Assembly (NCBI RefSeq): GCF_020171285.1
Contig: NZ_JAIUZI010000001.1
Span: forward strand, 717,229 to 781,228
DNA from: Seohaeicola saemankumensis
Lineage (GTDB): Bacteria > Pseudomonadota > Alphaproteobacteria > Rhodobacterales > Rhodobacteraceae
Reading direction: 5' to 3'
DNA length: 64,000 bases
Shown: piece after piece, positions 45,883 to 55,543 of the stretch
Layout: each line of letters opens with the position of its first letter
How positions within the stretch are numbered: the first letter of the stretch is position 1
Position numbers and translations under genes: made by a program
The notes under the pieces: model-generated
Told to the model about the DNA's origin: nothing
Databases searched by the model: none
What the model saw: the letters and a program-made list of their open reading frames with translations, nothing else

Positions 45883-46566
45883 ATGCTTGGAAAAACTGAC
45901 GAAAAACCTCTCGCAAGGCGCACATCGGTTTGGTGCGGTTTGGCAACCGCGCTGCCGCTTGCGGTTGCGTCGCCGGCGATGTCGCAAGAAATCGACATCA
46001 GCTACGGCGTTGACTTTACTTCGAACTATATCTCGAAGGGTTTCACGCAGACCGAAGACCGCCCCGCAGTTCAGCCGTACGTGGTATTTGGGTTCGGCGA
46101 TGCCTATCTAGAGTTCTGGGCATCCAACGCCCGTTTCGGAGGGGTCAGCGACATCGAGTTTGATGTCGCGATCGGATATGCACCACAGATTGGCAATTGG
46201 GACCTTGATATCGGATTTGTGCAATACTTTTATCGGGATGACAAAACCGACTATGGCGAGTTCTACCTGGGCGCAACTTACAACATCAACGATGATGCCG
46301 AAATCGGATTGAAATATTGGCGCGAGGTCTACTTCGACTACAACACCTTCTATCTGAGCGGTGCTTACTCGGGACTTCCCTGGGATCTTACGCTGTCGGG
46401 TGGGATTGGATCAGATTTCGGATCGAGAAATCTCGCCGAGGATGCGGTCTACGCGGATGTCGGTCTTACAAAAGAGTTCAATGACAACATCGCTTTTGAT
46501 CTGCGGGTGAACCACAGTGAGATCGAGGATACGCGCTTGCTTGCAACGCTCTCATTCTACAATTAG
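45883..46566 (+). CDS. TorF-family putative porin (Gcw_chp)
   Basis: A 227-residue exported protein. The signal peptide ends at about residue 35 (P-A-M-S-Q-E). It is followed by beta-rich sequence with the family start D-F-T-S-N-Y-I-S-K-G-F-T-Q-T, and it ends in ...L-A-T-L-S-F-Y-N, an outer-membrane strand. Such proteins are thought to be small outer-membrane barrels. The start at 45883 has GGAG 8 bases upstream; a GTG at 45841 is possible. A hairpin (CTGAGGG at 45780-45786 with CCCTCAG at 45800-45806) precedes the gene. Its stop overlaps the convergent NhaC gene end. Confidence 0.78.
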   Translation: MLGKTDEKPLARRTSVWCGLATALPLAVASPAMSQEIDISYGVDFTSNYISKGFTQTEDRPAVQPYVVFGFGDAYLEFWASNARFGGVSDIEFDVAIGYAPQIGNWDLDIGFVQYFYRDDKTDYGEFYLGATYNINDDAEIGLKYWREVYFDYNTFYLSGAYSGLPWDLTLSGGIGSDFGSRNLAEDAVYADVGLTKEFNDNIAFDLRVNHSEIEDTRLLATLSFYN

Positions 46567-48035
46567 GTTTTGCTCTCCGGGGCTTCGGATTTGGTTTCCA
46601 GTGAGAGCATTCGAAAGCCGGTGTAGGCGAACAGGATGGTGATCAGCGGATTTACGAAGTTGAACACCGCATAGGGCGCATAGGATACCGTGGCGACGCC
46701 AAGTGTGGCCGCCATGTATGCGCCGCAACTGTTCCAGGGAACCAAGGCGCTCGTCACGGTGGCGGAATCTCCAACCGCCCGTGACAAGACCTCCGGACGC
46801 AACCCGTGTTTCCTGAAAGCCTTCTGAAAGATTTTGCCGGGCAACACGATAGCGATGTACTGATCGGACGCCAGGACGTTTGCACCGAATGCCGATACAA
46901 CCAACGAGGTGACCAATCGGCCAGTGGTTTTGGCCGTTCGGAGAACCGGTTCAAGCAACCTGTCCAACACTCCAATCTTTTCGATTACACCGCCGAATGA
47001 AAGTGCGGTCAGGATCAGCCAGATTGTGCCCAGCATGCTATACATGCCACCGCGGCTCAGGAACTGGTCCAGTTCCGGATCGCCGGTGTGCGATTCAAAG
47101 CCATGAGCCATCGCGGTCCACACGCCTTTGAGAAGCTCGAACCCGTAAGGCAATTCCGGATCCGCAGCGAGCGCCACAACGGCTTCCGGAGTGATGATGA
47201 CTGCGAGAACGCCACCGAACAGGGCACCGCAAAAGATGGTTGTAAACGGCGGTGCCCGCATCACAGCCATGACCAGAACCAAAACCAGCGGAAGAAAGGC
47301 CACAAGCGATACGTTGAACTCTTCCGCAAAACCTGCGGTCATATTGGAGGCGTCAAAATCGCCCGGAGACCCGAGAAACCAGAAGACCAGCAGCGTGATG
47401 ATCAACGTCGGGACCGAAGTCCAGAGCGTTTCTAGGATATGGCGATACAGATCCGCCCCTGCAGCAGCCGTGGCGAGGTTGGTCGCATCCGACAAAGGGG
47501 ACGATTTGTCGCCAAAGTAGGCACCGGAAATGACGGCCCCAGCGGTGATTGCCGGATTCAGTTCCATCTGTTCGGAGATACCAATCATCCCGATGCCGAT
47601 TGTTCCTGCAACTGTCCAGGAACTCCCGATACAGAGGGCCACCAATGCGCAAATAATGACCACGGTGAAATAGAAGTAGTCGGGCGACAGGATTTTCAGG
47701 CCCCAGTAGACCATCGAAATCAATGTGCCGCTCATGGCCCAAGTACCGATCAGTGACCCTACAGCCAACAGAATGAAGACCGCAGAAATGCCTGTTGTCA
47801 CGCTGCCTACGGCGGCTTCTCGCATTTCTTCAAAGGACCAGCCATGAAACCTGCCGATGAATGCGGCTGTCAGAGCGGAGAACAACAACGCAATCTGGTT
47901 GGCTCCGCCAGCAGCATCATCGCCGTACAGGTAGTAGGCGCAAGAAAGCAGGCAAACAAGCGTAACGATAGGAACCAGAGAAACCCAAAGGTTGGGTGCG
48001 GTGCCATGCCCGGATGTATTTTCTGACGCCGCCAT
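46563..48035 (-). CDS. nhaC: Na+/H+ antiporter, NhaC family
   Basis: A 490-residue inner-membrane protein with about 11-12 helices. Family marks include A-F-I-G-R-F-H-G-W-S near 55, G-S-S-W-T-V-A-G-T-I-G near 135, G-A-Y-F-G-D-K-S-S-P-L-S-D-A-T near 165 and the C-terminal S-A-L-V-P-W-N-S-C-G-A-Y. It exchanges internal Na+ for external H+ (some relatives exchange organic acids). The start at 48035 has GGGGGAGG 7 bases upstream, which decides against the longer frame. Its neighbours (arc operon, cation ATPase) share a pH/ion theme. Confidence 0.9.
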   Translation of the reverse strand: MAASENTSGHGTAPNLWVSLVPIVTLVCLLSCAYYLYGDDAAGGANQIALLFSALTAAFIGRFHGWSFEEMREAAVGSVTTGISAVFILLAVGSLIGTWAMSGTLISMVYWGLKILSPDYFYFTVVIICALVALCIGSSWTVAGTIGIGMIGISEQMELNPAITAGAVISGAYFGDKSSPLSDATNLATAAAGADLYRHILETLWTSVPTLIITLLVFWFLGSPGDFDASNMTAGFAEEFNVSLVAFLPLVLVLVMAVMRAPPFTTIFCGALFGGVLAVIITPEAVVALAADPELPYGFELLKGVWTAMAHGFESHTGDPELDQFLSRGGMYSMLGTIWLILTALSFGGVIEKIGVLDRLLEPVLRTAKTTGRLVTSLVVSAFGANVLASDQYIAIVLPGKIFQKAFRKHGLRPEVLSRAVGDSATVTSALVPWNSCGAYMAATLGVATVSYAPYAVFNFVNPLITILFAYTGFRMLSLETKSEAPESKT

Positions 48036-48287
48036 CTTGTCGCCTCCCCCAAGCGCGTTTGGCGCGCCGATTATTCGTTTTCGTGGTCGTCCAAGACGCG
48101 CCTTGAGGGATGGAACCAAAGGCGACAGACCCTGCCAACCCTTTTAGATTATGAGAAAATAGTTTCTATTGCAAAACTTCCGTCCGTCCCCAAGGCGACT
48201 TTTGGGAGGCATCTGGCCATTTCACACGTATCGCGGCGGCGACATTTTCCGAGGACGTCAACAAAGTGCTTTCGTCGCTCTTTTGGC

Positions 48288-48668
48288 CTATGAGGAACGC
48301 CCGGCTTCATCGGTCTGCACAGCATCTGCATTTTTGGTCCTAGACTCCAGTCGATGCAGTTCCTTGTCCAGGAAGTATGCCATGAATACCCGGATGGCGA
48401 CGATCAAAGCCACGATCCCGAGGTCTTCCAATGTTCGGCTGGCGATACTGTGCAATACATCTGATACAATCAGCAGTTCCAAGCTGAGCAAGATCAGCCG
48501 TCCGAGCCCGATGCGCAGGTCATGTGTTATCTGTTCAAGGCTGGTTTTCTTGACAAAGTCCCGCACCATGAGTGTCAGGAAAAAAACAATCCCGCCCCCC
48601 AAAAGGATCACGACAAGAAAATCAATGATATCCGCCAGGTATTCTGCTGTATGGGAGACGAAAGACAA
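48288..48668 (-). CDS. DUF1622 membrane protein
   Basis: A 126-residue membrane protein with three predicted helices (about residues 15-35, 55-75, 80-100). The motif L-R-I-G-L-G-R-L-I-L-L-S-L-E-L-L-I-V-S-D is diagnostic of DUF1622. Function is unknown. It stands alone, in gaps of about 250 bases on each side in which I see no other gene. Confidence 0.78.
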   Translation of the reverse strand: MSFVSHTAEYLADIIDFLVVILLGGGIVFFLTLMVRDFVKKTSLEQITHDLRIGLGRLILLSLELLIVSDVLHSIASRTLEDLGIVALIVAIRVFMAYFLDKELHRLESRTKNADAVQTDEAGRSS

Positions 48669-48937
48669 AGCAGATTATCCTTTTACTTCTTGTTCTGAGA
48701 CTGCTCGACTTTATCGCTCCGGCACTTCTCATGCACTGACATTTTGTTCCAGAAATGCCTGCCGGCAAGTCAGTTGCCCATTTTTCTTCCTCTCCGACAA
48801 AGCATGCCTCGAAGTTCGTCCGGCAAGGAGTTCTGCGCTGGTACACAACGGTCATTCCAGCTAGTGACACCTGAGCTGAGAGTTGATGACTCCGGTTCGA
48901 ATTCCAATTGCTGAATGAAGGTTCGAGGTGACATTTC

Positions 48938-50017
48938 ATGGCAAAAAAACGAGCAAAAATTAAGGTCGATGTCGCCCTTCAGGGCGGGGGATCGCATGGG
49001 GCTTTTACCTGGGGTGTGCTCGATCGGCTATTGGAAGAGGACTGGATCGACATCCAGGGCGTGTCTGGCACCAGCGCAGGCGCCATGAATGCCGTGGCTC
49101 TCGTGCAGGGTATTTTCCAGGGCGGTCATGATCGGGCAAGGGAGTTGCTGGAGCGGTACTGGAACCAGGTCAGCCGCAGCGCGAGCATGAACCCGATTAG
49201 ACGCGGTCCGCTGGACAGGTGGCTTGGTCGGTGGTCTCTCGACTTTTCGCCGACTTACCTTGCATCTGAAATTTTTGGACGTGTGCTTTCTCCCTATCAG
49301 TTCAATCCAATGAACGTGAACCCGCTGAAGGAAGTCGTGTCCAAATGTTTCGATTTCGAAGCGTTGAACGACCCCCGCGCGGTGAAACTGTTCCTGTGTG
49401 CGACAAATGTTCGAACCGGGCGGCCCAAGATATTTCGACAACCGGATATTTCGGTTGATGCCGTGATGGCATCGGCTTGTCTGCCAAAGCTCTTCAAAGC
49501 CGTGGAAATCGACGGTGAGGCCTATTGGGATGGCGGTTACATGGGCAACCCCCCGTTGTTTCCCTTGATCGACGAAACGGACGCGCGGGACATCATTCTC
49601 GTACAGATCAACCCTTTCGAGCGCCCGGGTATTCCGACAACGGCGGCCGAGATCGACAACAGGCTGAACGAGATCACGTTCAACAGCAGCCTGATCAAGG
49701 AGCTGCGTTCCCTGGGGTTCCTTTGGGAAATCATTCATCACGAAAACCTCGACCGGGAAGCATTTCGCGACTCGCGCCTTCATATCATTGGGGCAGAGAG
49801 TGAGCTTTGCGATCTTGGAGCATCCAGCAAATTGAATGCGGAGCCGGCCTTTCTGCGTCATCTGTTCGAAATCGGACGAAACGCCGCTTCGACATGGCTT
49901 GATGAGCACGGCAGCCAGGTTGGTATCGAACCCTCGTGGTCACCACAGCCGTTTTGGGAGGATAGCCTTCAACCCGCTCATCTCAAACCGGGAACCAAGA
50001 GGCTACTGCCATCATGA
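48938..50017 (+). CDS. Patatin-like phospholipase/acyl hydrolase
   Basis: A 359-residue cytoplasmic-looking hydrolase. It has the oxyanion loop G-G-G-S-H-G-A-F near 16-23, the nucleophile elbow G-T-S-A-G with Ser46, and the dyad aspartate Asp198 in D-G-G. It lacks a signal peptide. The family cleaves acyl esters of lipids; a related branch is found beside 3-hydroxybutyrate or polyhydroxybutyrate genes. Its end overlaps the GntP permease start by 4 bases (ATGA), so the two act together, perhaps in storage-polyester or short hydroxy-acid use (inference). GAGGTG precedes the start. Confidence 0.88.
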   Translation: MAKKRAKIKVDVALQGGGSHGAFTWGVLDRLLEEDWIDIQGVSGTSAGAMNAVALVQGIFQGGHDRARELLERYWNQVSRSASMNPIRRGPLDRWLGRWSLDFSPTYLASEIFGRVLSPYQFNPMNVNPLKEVVSKCFDFEALNDPRAVKLFLCATNVRTGRPKIFRQPDISVDAVMASACLPKLFKAVEIDGEAYWDGGYMGNPPLFPLIDETDARDIILVQINPFERPGIPTTAAEIDNRLNEITFNSSLIKELRSLGFLWEIIHHENLDREAFRDSRLHIIGAESELCDLGASSKLNAEPAFLRHLFEIGRNAASTWLDEHGSQVGIEPSWSPQPFWEDSLQPAHLKPGTKRLLPS

Positions 50018-51468
50018 CCGTTGAATTGCTAGGGATCGTCGTCCCGCTTCTGCTGCTCATGTTCTTGGCCTTCAAAGGGGTGACACTGCTCATCCTGGCG
50101 CCCTTGATGGCAATACTGGCTGCGGTCTTGACTGGTGGGCTTCCCCCAATCGCCGCGTACACTCAGGTGTTCATGCAGAACACAGCTGATTTCATTTTTG
50201 CCTTTTTTCCGTTGTTCTTTCTGGGGGCCATTTTCGGTAAACTCATGGAAGACAGCGGTTCCGCATCATCCATCGCCAGTTGGGTGGTCAAGAAACTGGG
50301 ATCAGGCAATGCAATTCTTGCCGTTGTAATCTGCTGTGCCGTGTTGACCTATGGCGGGGTCTCCTTGTTTGTCGTGGCTTTTGCCATCTTCCCGATCGCT
50401 TCCGCGTTGTTTCGTGATGCCAAAGTGCCGAAACGTTTCATCCCCGGAGCCATCGCACTGGGGGCGTTTACCTTTACGATGTCGGCACTGCCGGGAACTC
50501 CGGCGATTCAAAATGCCATTCCGATGCCCTATTTCGGAACCACCGCGTTTGCCGCGCCCGGGTTGGGCATCATCGCCGCCGCGATCATGTTTGGGTTCGG
50601 TATGCTGTGGCTGAACCGCAGGGCTTCCGCTGCGATGCGTGCCGGAGAAGGTTATGGAAATCATGAAGATGCAGTTTTGCCTCCAAGCAGGGACATGCGG
50701 ACACAGGCCCAGAACGAAGGTTTTGATCTGAATGAAATTGAAGCCGTGCAAGAGCACCCTGCGCAGCCCGGTGTAGCTCTCGCATTCGCTCCGATAATCA
50801 TCGTGGTTCTGGTAAACTTGCTTTTTGTGGAATTGCTGGTGCCAAGACTTGACACTGAATATCTGGCATTGCCGCTTTTTGGCGAAACATCCATTGAAGC
50901 TGTTCGCGGCGTCTGGGCAATCGTCGTCGCGTTGACAGCGTCGATTTTGTTCCTGATTGCCGCCAACTGGGCATACTACAGAGATTTGCGAAAGACGCTC
51001 AATAAGGGAGCTGACGCCTCTATTCTTCCCATATTCAACACTGCCAGCCTTGTCGGATTTGGCGGTGTGATCGCGGCTCTGCCGGCCTTTGGTCTTGTTA
51101 CGGACAGCCTGATGTCCGCAAGCGGTGGAAACCCGTTGGTTTCGGTCGCAATGTCAGTGACTTCTCTGTCCGCAATGACCGGATCGGCTTCGGGGGGAAT
51201 GAGTATCGCACTGGACGCGCTTGGAGAATCTTTCAGAACAATGGCTGAAAGCACGGGGACCTCTTTGGAGGCCATGCACAGGGTCACATCCGTCGCTTCC
51301 GGGGCGCTGGACGCACTTCCTCACAATGGCGCGGTCATTACCGTCTTGGCGATTTCAAAGCTTACTCATGGCGATAGCTACCTTGACATATTTGTGACTG
51401 CGGTAGTGATCCCGTTTGTGGCTTTGGTGGCCATAATCCTGCTGGCTGGTGTGCTGGCAGCCATTTAG
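50014..51468 (+). CDS. GntP-family permease
   Basis: A 484-residue inner-membrane transporter with about 12 helices. Family pattern includes G-A-I-F-G-K-L-M-E-D-S-G near 72, T-Y-G-G-V-S-L-F-V-V-A-F-A near 110, and L-P-H-N-G-A-V-I-T-V-L near 433. GntP members move gluconate or short hydroxy acids such as 3-hydroxybutyrate with protons. Coupling to a patatin gene favours a hydroxy acid, but the substrate is not shown. Confidence 0.88.
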   Translation: MTVELLGIVVPLLLLMFLAFKGVTLLILAPLMAILAAVLTGGLPPIAAYTQVFMQNTADFIFAFFPLFFLGAIFGKLMEDSGSASSIASWVVKKLGSGNAILAVVICCAVLTYGGVSLFVVAFAIFPIASALFRDAKVPKRFIPGAIALGAFTFTMSALPGTPAIQNAIPMPYFGTTAFAAPGLGIIAAAIMFGFGMLWLNRRASAAMRAGEGYGNHEDAVLPPSRDMRTQAQNEGFDLNEIEAVQEHPAQPGVALAFAPIIIVVLVNLLFVELLVPRLDTEYLALPLFGETSIEAVRGVWAIVVALTASILFLIAANWAYYRDLRKTLNKGADASILPIFNTASLVGFGGVIAALPAFGLVTDSLMSASGGNPLVSVAMSVTSLSAMTGSASGGMSIALDALGESFRTMAESTGTSLEAMHRVTSVASGALDALPHNGAVITVLAISKLTHGDSYLDIFVTAVVIPFVALVAIILLAGVLAAI

Positions 51469-51489
51469 GGCCGTAGGGATGCCCGTCGC

Positions 51490-51673
51490 TACCTCTGTAT
51501 CGACCCAGTGGAATCTGATCGGTATACGCTGCAAATTCGAAGGCCTCGTTTGGCGTCCGCATGGCAAGGGTCTGATGCCGACGTTTGGGATTGTAGAACG
51601 GCTTTTGCATCGCGAGCCGCCGGCACTCAACCCTGGTCTGGGAAAAGCCTTTGGCCGTCGAGGCCCAGGCCAC
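51490..51673 (-). pseudogene. IS3-type transposase C-terminal fragment
   Basis: A minus-strand frame reads F-Y-N-P-K-R-R-H-Q-T-L-A-M-R-T-P-N-E-A-F-E-F-A-A, the typical end of an IS3-family integrase-type transposase. The catalytic core that should precede it is absent, so this is a short leftover. It lies between the GntP permease and the SLC13 permease gene, whose 3' ends face each other. Confidence 0.72.
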
Positions 51674-51760
51674 CTAAATGAGGTACCGTTGCGGCATCAA
51701 CCTGGGAGAACTCGAGCTTCCTCAGAGCTTCTTCCATGCGAAATTGCGAAAGGTCTTTCA

Positions 51761-53584
51761 TTACAGGGGAAAGAGGATCGGAGCCAAACCGACGGTAATC
51801 ACACCAACCACAAAGGTCAGAGGGATGCCGACCTTTAGGAAGTCCGCAAAGCGATATCCACCAGGCGCGACAACCAGCGTCACCACGGGCGTCGAAACTG
51901 GGGTCGAGAACGCGGCTGACGCTGCGATCAAGACACAAATAGCAAGCGGATAGGGTGAAACCCCCAGAGATTCCGCAGCCGTTATGGCGATAGGAGCAAC
52001 GAGCACCGCCGAAGCCGTGTTCGACAACACCAATCCTAGCGCTGCCGTGATCAGAAAAAGAGTGGCCATCATCAGATATGGTGAAGAGTCGCCGACGACG
52101 TCGAAGAGCGCCTCAACAACGATATCGGCCCCGCCGGTTCGTTGAAGTGCGTCGGCGAGCGGTAACATCCCGGCCACAAGAACGATGCTACTCCAGTGGA
52201 TCGAACGATATGCGCGATCCGCACTCAATGTGCGGAATAGAACCGCTGCGGTCGCGGCAATCAGTACGGCAGCAACAACCGGAACAATTCCGCTGACGCT
52301 TAGCACGACCATGGTTGCAAGAATGGCAAGTGCGGTGGCGAATTTGTCCTTGGCGATCGGGGCAGTCAGCTGTTCCTTCGGGATATTCAGGACAACAAAG
52401 TCGTGGTTTCGGGAGGTCAGAGCATCAATTTTGTCGCTCGCTCCGGTAATCATCAGGCGGTCGCCTGAGCGGAGCGTCAAGTCGAACGGGTTTTCAGGAA
52501 TGCCGTCGCCACGAACCACACCAACCACGTCTACACCGTAGACATCGCGAAAGCCGGTGCCCCGAACGGAATTTCCCACCAGTTTAGATTCGGGATGCAC
52601 GAGCACATCGGCAATGCTTGCAGAATCCTCGAATTCATCGATTTTTTCTGTGATCTGCCGGATCATTCGAAATTCTGGGAGCGCATCCAGCCGATCGATA
52701 TTCGCCCGATCTCCGACCACGAGCAATCGATCACCAACCAGCAATGTCATTTCCGGGACAAACGCATCCGCGTTTGCCTTTTTCTTTGAGGGTCGATGCC
52801 GGGCCATGATGCGGGCATCAAGCCCACTGAACAGTTCACCCAGCTCGCGCTCTGGGTTCTTGATCACCTCAAAGAGATAGAAACGATCCAGAAGGCCGTA
52901 AGACTCAAGCATCGTGAGTGCTGACTTTCGACCATGCGCTGGAATAGCTTGAGAGTCTTCTGACTCTTCCTTGCGGTCGGGCAATAACCGTTTTCCAACT
53001 GCGGAAATATAGAAAATTGCCGCAATCAGGATGACGAGGCCAAGCGGGAAAAAACTGAAAAACCCCAGCGGTTCGTATCCGGCTTCGGAAAGTGAGTCAC
53101 TGACCACGAGATTGGGAGGCGTCGCGATCAGTGTAAGCATACCGCTGATCAACGCCGCGTAGGACATCGGCAAGAGCAATCTGGATTGCGCCATCCCTGT
53201 TTCCGCAGCAACGCGCAGGATGATGGGAATAAATATGGCGACAATCGCGGTCGAGCTCATGACGCAGCCCAAGAGCGCGGCGCCAATCATGAGCGAAACG
53301 ATCAATTTGTTTTCGCCTGTCCCTCCATGCTTCAGAATCAAGTTGCCGATTGAATGTGCGACACCGGTTCGGTCAAGCATTTCGCCAATGATCAAAAGGG
53401 CAGCAACCATGATGACAACCGGGCTTCCGAAACCCGATAGCGCCTGATCAGTGGTCAGAGTCCCGGACAGGATGAGCGCCAGAACCACGATGATGGCGAC
53501 AAGATCAAACCTCACCCTGTTGCTGGCCATCATTGCGCCTGCAATGCCAATCAGTGCGAAAACAAATGCGGCATCCGAGTTCAT
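51761..53584 (-). CDS. SLC13-family permease with two TrkA-C domains
   Basis: A 607-residue membrane protein of the divalent anion:Na+ symporter superfamily. An N-terminal group of helices (about 1-200) is followed by two soluble RCK-C/TrkA-C domains (about 215-300 and 305-390; pattern L-V-G-D-R-L-L-V-V-G-D and L-R-S-G-D-R-L-M-I-T-G). A C-terminal helix bundle contains F-S-T-P-V-S-T-P-V-V-T-L-V. Known relatives carry sulfate, dicarboxylates or other anions; the RCK-C domains suggest gating by a small ligand. GGAGAAA precedes the ATG at 53584. Confidence 0.88.
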   Translation of the reverse strand: MNSDAAFVFALIGIAGAMMASNRVRFDLVAIIVVLALILSGTLTTDQALSGFGSPVVIMVAALLIIGEMLDRTGVAHSIGNLILKHGGTGENKLIVSLMIGAALLGCVMSSTAIVAIFIPIILRVAAETGMAQSRLLLPMSYAALISGMLTLIATPPNLVVSDSLSEAGYEPLGFFSFFPLGLVILIAAIFYISAVGKRLLPDRKEESEDSQAIPAHGRKSALTMLESYGLLDRFYLFEVIKNPERELGELFSGLDARIMARHRPSKKKANADAFVPEMTLLVGDRLLVVGDRANIDRLDALPEFRMIRQITEKIDEFEDSASIADVLVHPESKLVGNSVRGTGFRDVYGVDVVGVVRGDGIPENPFDLTLRSGDRLMITGASDKIDALTSRNHDFVVLNIPKEQLTAPIAKDKFATALAILATMVVLSVSGIVPVVAAVLIAATAAVLFRTLSADRAYRSIHWSSIVLVAGMLPLADALQRTGGADIVVEALFDVVGDSSPYLMMATLFLITAALGLVLSNTASAVLVAPIAITAAESLGVSPYPLAICVLIAASAAFSTPVSTPVVTLVVAPGGYRFADFLKVGIPLTFVVGVITVGLAPILFPL

Positions 53585-53983
53585 GATTTCTCCGTCTCTG
53601 GCAACTGCAACGTCGTCTATCGAACGAACAGTCTTCTTGTTTTACCAACAGCTTACACAGGTGCTTTGAGTTGTCACCGCTTCTTTTCCGGGCAAGGTTT
53701 CGGTGCTGGTCGTCATGACCAGAGTGTGATGCGTTTGCTCGGCTTTTGCTGCAGGGCGTGTGTGAAGGATGAGAGCCGGTACAGTTCGATCAAGCGTTTC
53801 CGAAGCAGCATTCGTCATCGGTACGGCTGCCAGCGAAAACTTTGCAGTTCTTATGGTCATGACTTGCACTTTGAGAGACATTCGCTTGATCCCAATAGAT
53901 CACAAGTATCGGAATTACCTGATGCTTTGGCTTTGGTTCCGTTGAAAATCTGCATGCGGGTCAATGAAAGGAGGTGTCCACTG
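53585..53983. other. Intergenic stretch between SLC13 and cyclase genes
   Basis: About 400 bases. It must hold the SLC13 promoter. A small inverted repeat CTGGTC-gtcat-GACCAG is present near 53708. A 79-codon minus-strand frame (53642-53881) exists but has no convincing ribosome site and no recognisable motif. No RNA gene or mobile element is recognised. Confidence 0.4.
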
Positions 53984-55327
53984 CTATGAGATTTCGGATA
54001 TGGAAGATGAAACCTCGCCAATCGGGCCTTTTCGAGTGCTTCCGAAGAGCCTCAAAGGCGCGGTTCTTCCCCGCAATTGCCGGGATCCGAGGTCCTGCCA
54101 GTTTTTCGGGTTTATTGAGGCGGCCAAGAAAACCGCATCAGATACAACGATTTGCATTTCAAGCGACTTGGCGATGCCTTCTATGCGTGACGCTTCGTTT
54201 ACGACACTGCCAAAGATGCCAAACTCCAGATGGTGTTCGTCGCCTATAGCACCGACAATGGCGCGTCCGGCATGTACTGCGATGACGACGTCGACAGCCT
54301 GCTGCTTCTTTTCGGCGCGCTCCCTAGACCAGGACGCAATTGCCCGACCAAGACCCTCGGCCGCGCTGATGGCATTCCTGGCTGCCTGATCCAGTGAGCC
54401 ATCGAGGCCAAATACGATCAAGACCCCGTCGCCCACAAACTTGTCTATACGCCCTTCGTGCAATTGTACCAGGTTTACGACCAACTCTCGAAAACCCGTC
54501 AGCAAGCGGGTTGTCTCCTCTGGACCGATATGTTCCGCAAGCGCGGTAAAGCCCCGGATGTCGACAAACATCACAACGACCTCGGCAGACCGTCCCTTTT
54601 TCAGATAGGCAAGCCGCGCGTCGCTCAAATCAGACCTGAGTTCCTGCGGCAGAAACGGGGTGATATTTCTGTTGACCTCGGATTGACGCGAGATGTCCCA
54701 TACAAGATTGCGGGCGCGCCACACGGCCAAAATGCAGATGCTTCCGATCATGGCAATGATCACAAGCCGCGCGATGTTGGGGGGCAGCTCGAAATTGTCT
54801 GCTAGAAATTCAAGATCACTTGCGTCCAGAGATGGGCTGATCCTGGCAAGTGTCGCGAGACCGAGGCCAGCGACCAACAAGACTGTGAGAAAAATCTGGA
54901 GATTCGGCCGAAATCTCAAGAGCTGGGACACAAAGACCAGAACCGCAAAAAATGACGCTGGTGCCGACAGCATCACAGAGGAATCCGCATCTCGCAAAAG
55001 CGCGGCGATATGCAGGTTCGCCAGGACAAGAGCAACATCGGCAATTCCAAATGCCCATGACATCCATGGCTTGAGGCGCCGGGCGCGAACGACAGTGATC
55101 GAGGCGAGACCCAGCAAGAAATAAGTGAAAACAACCGCAGCGGCCAAGACAGCACTGGCATGGTCAGCTGCGCTGCGCTCGCTCGCGCTTTGAGCCATCA
55201 CGATGATCGAAAGGCCCAGTATTATCGAAGTCGCAATGCGAACGATGCCGATCAGTTTTTCCGCTTCGGCATCGGCGCGGGACATAGCCAGATCTGCGTA
55301 GGATTTTCCGTGCAAGCTCTTACTCAT
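53984..55327 (-). CDS. Membrane-bound class III adenylate/guanylate cyclase
   Basis: A 447-residue protein. An N-terminal block of about six membrane helices (residues 25-205) leads into a class III cyclase domain. The metal-binding aspartates are Asp256 in V-D-I-R-G-F and Asp300 in V-G-D-G. The transition-state residues appear as Asn377 and Arg381 in V-N-E-A-S-R. In the base-selecting strand most bacterial enzymes read T-V-I-G-D; this one reads G-I-F-G-S (370-374), so nucleotide preference cannot be taken for granted. It probably makes cAMP or cGMP in response to a membrane signal. No operon partner is adjacent. Confidence 0.88.
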   Translation of the reverse strand: MSKSLHGKSYADLAMSRADAEAEKLIGIVRIATSIILGLSIIVMAQSASERSAADHASAVLAAAVVFTYFLLGLASITVVRARRLKPWMSWAFGIADVALVLANLHIAALLRDADSSVMLSAPASFFAVLVFVSQLLRFRPNLQIFLTVLLVAGLGLATLARISPSLDASDLEFLADNFELPPNIARLVIIAMIGSICILAVWRARNLVWDISRQSEVNRNITPFLPQELRSDLSDARLAYLKKGRSAEVVVMFVDIRGFTALAEHIGPEETTRLLTGFRELVVNLVQLHEGRIDKFVGDGVLIVFGLDGSLDQAARNAISAAEGLGRAIASWSRERAEKKQQAVDVVIAVHAGRAIVGAIGDEHHLEFGIFGSVVNEASRIEGIAKSLEMQIVVSDAVFLAASINPKNWQDLGSRQLRGRTAPLRLFGSTRKGPIGEVSSSISEIS

Positions 55328-55543
55328 TTTGCCTTGATGACGATCACTTTAGAACCGTCCATCGCCTCGGTACAGTAAGGGAGTTGGGTGGTCACGTTGA
55401 GCCAATCTGGCTCGGCCATCTCCAGCAGCGCCCATGAGCAAGTAAAACAATCATGGTTGTTCAACGTGCGTGTCTGGCTGTGTTTACAGCAGCGACCCGA
55501 TGGGTAAGGTGAGAAAATACCGGAAAATTACTAGGAATGGACA

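Noticed and set aside
53642..53881. A 79-codon minus-strand frame in the gap between the SLC13 and cyclase genes
   Set aside because: No convincing ribosome site, no motif, no membrane or signal segment; kept only as a note on the gap.
53974..54249. A plus-strand frame with a perfect-looking AAAGGAGG ribosome site just before its GTG
   Set aside because: It runs antisense over the end of the cyclase gene, its translation has no recognisable pattern, and one good Shine-Dalgarno-like match is expected by chance.
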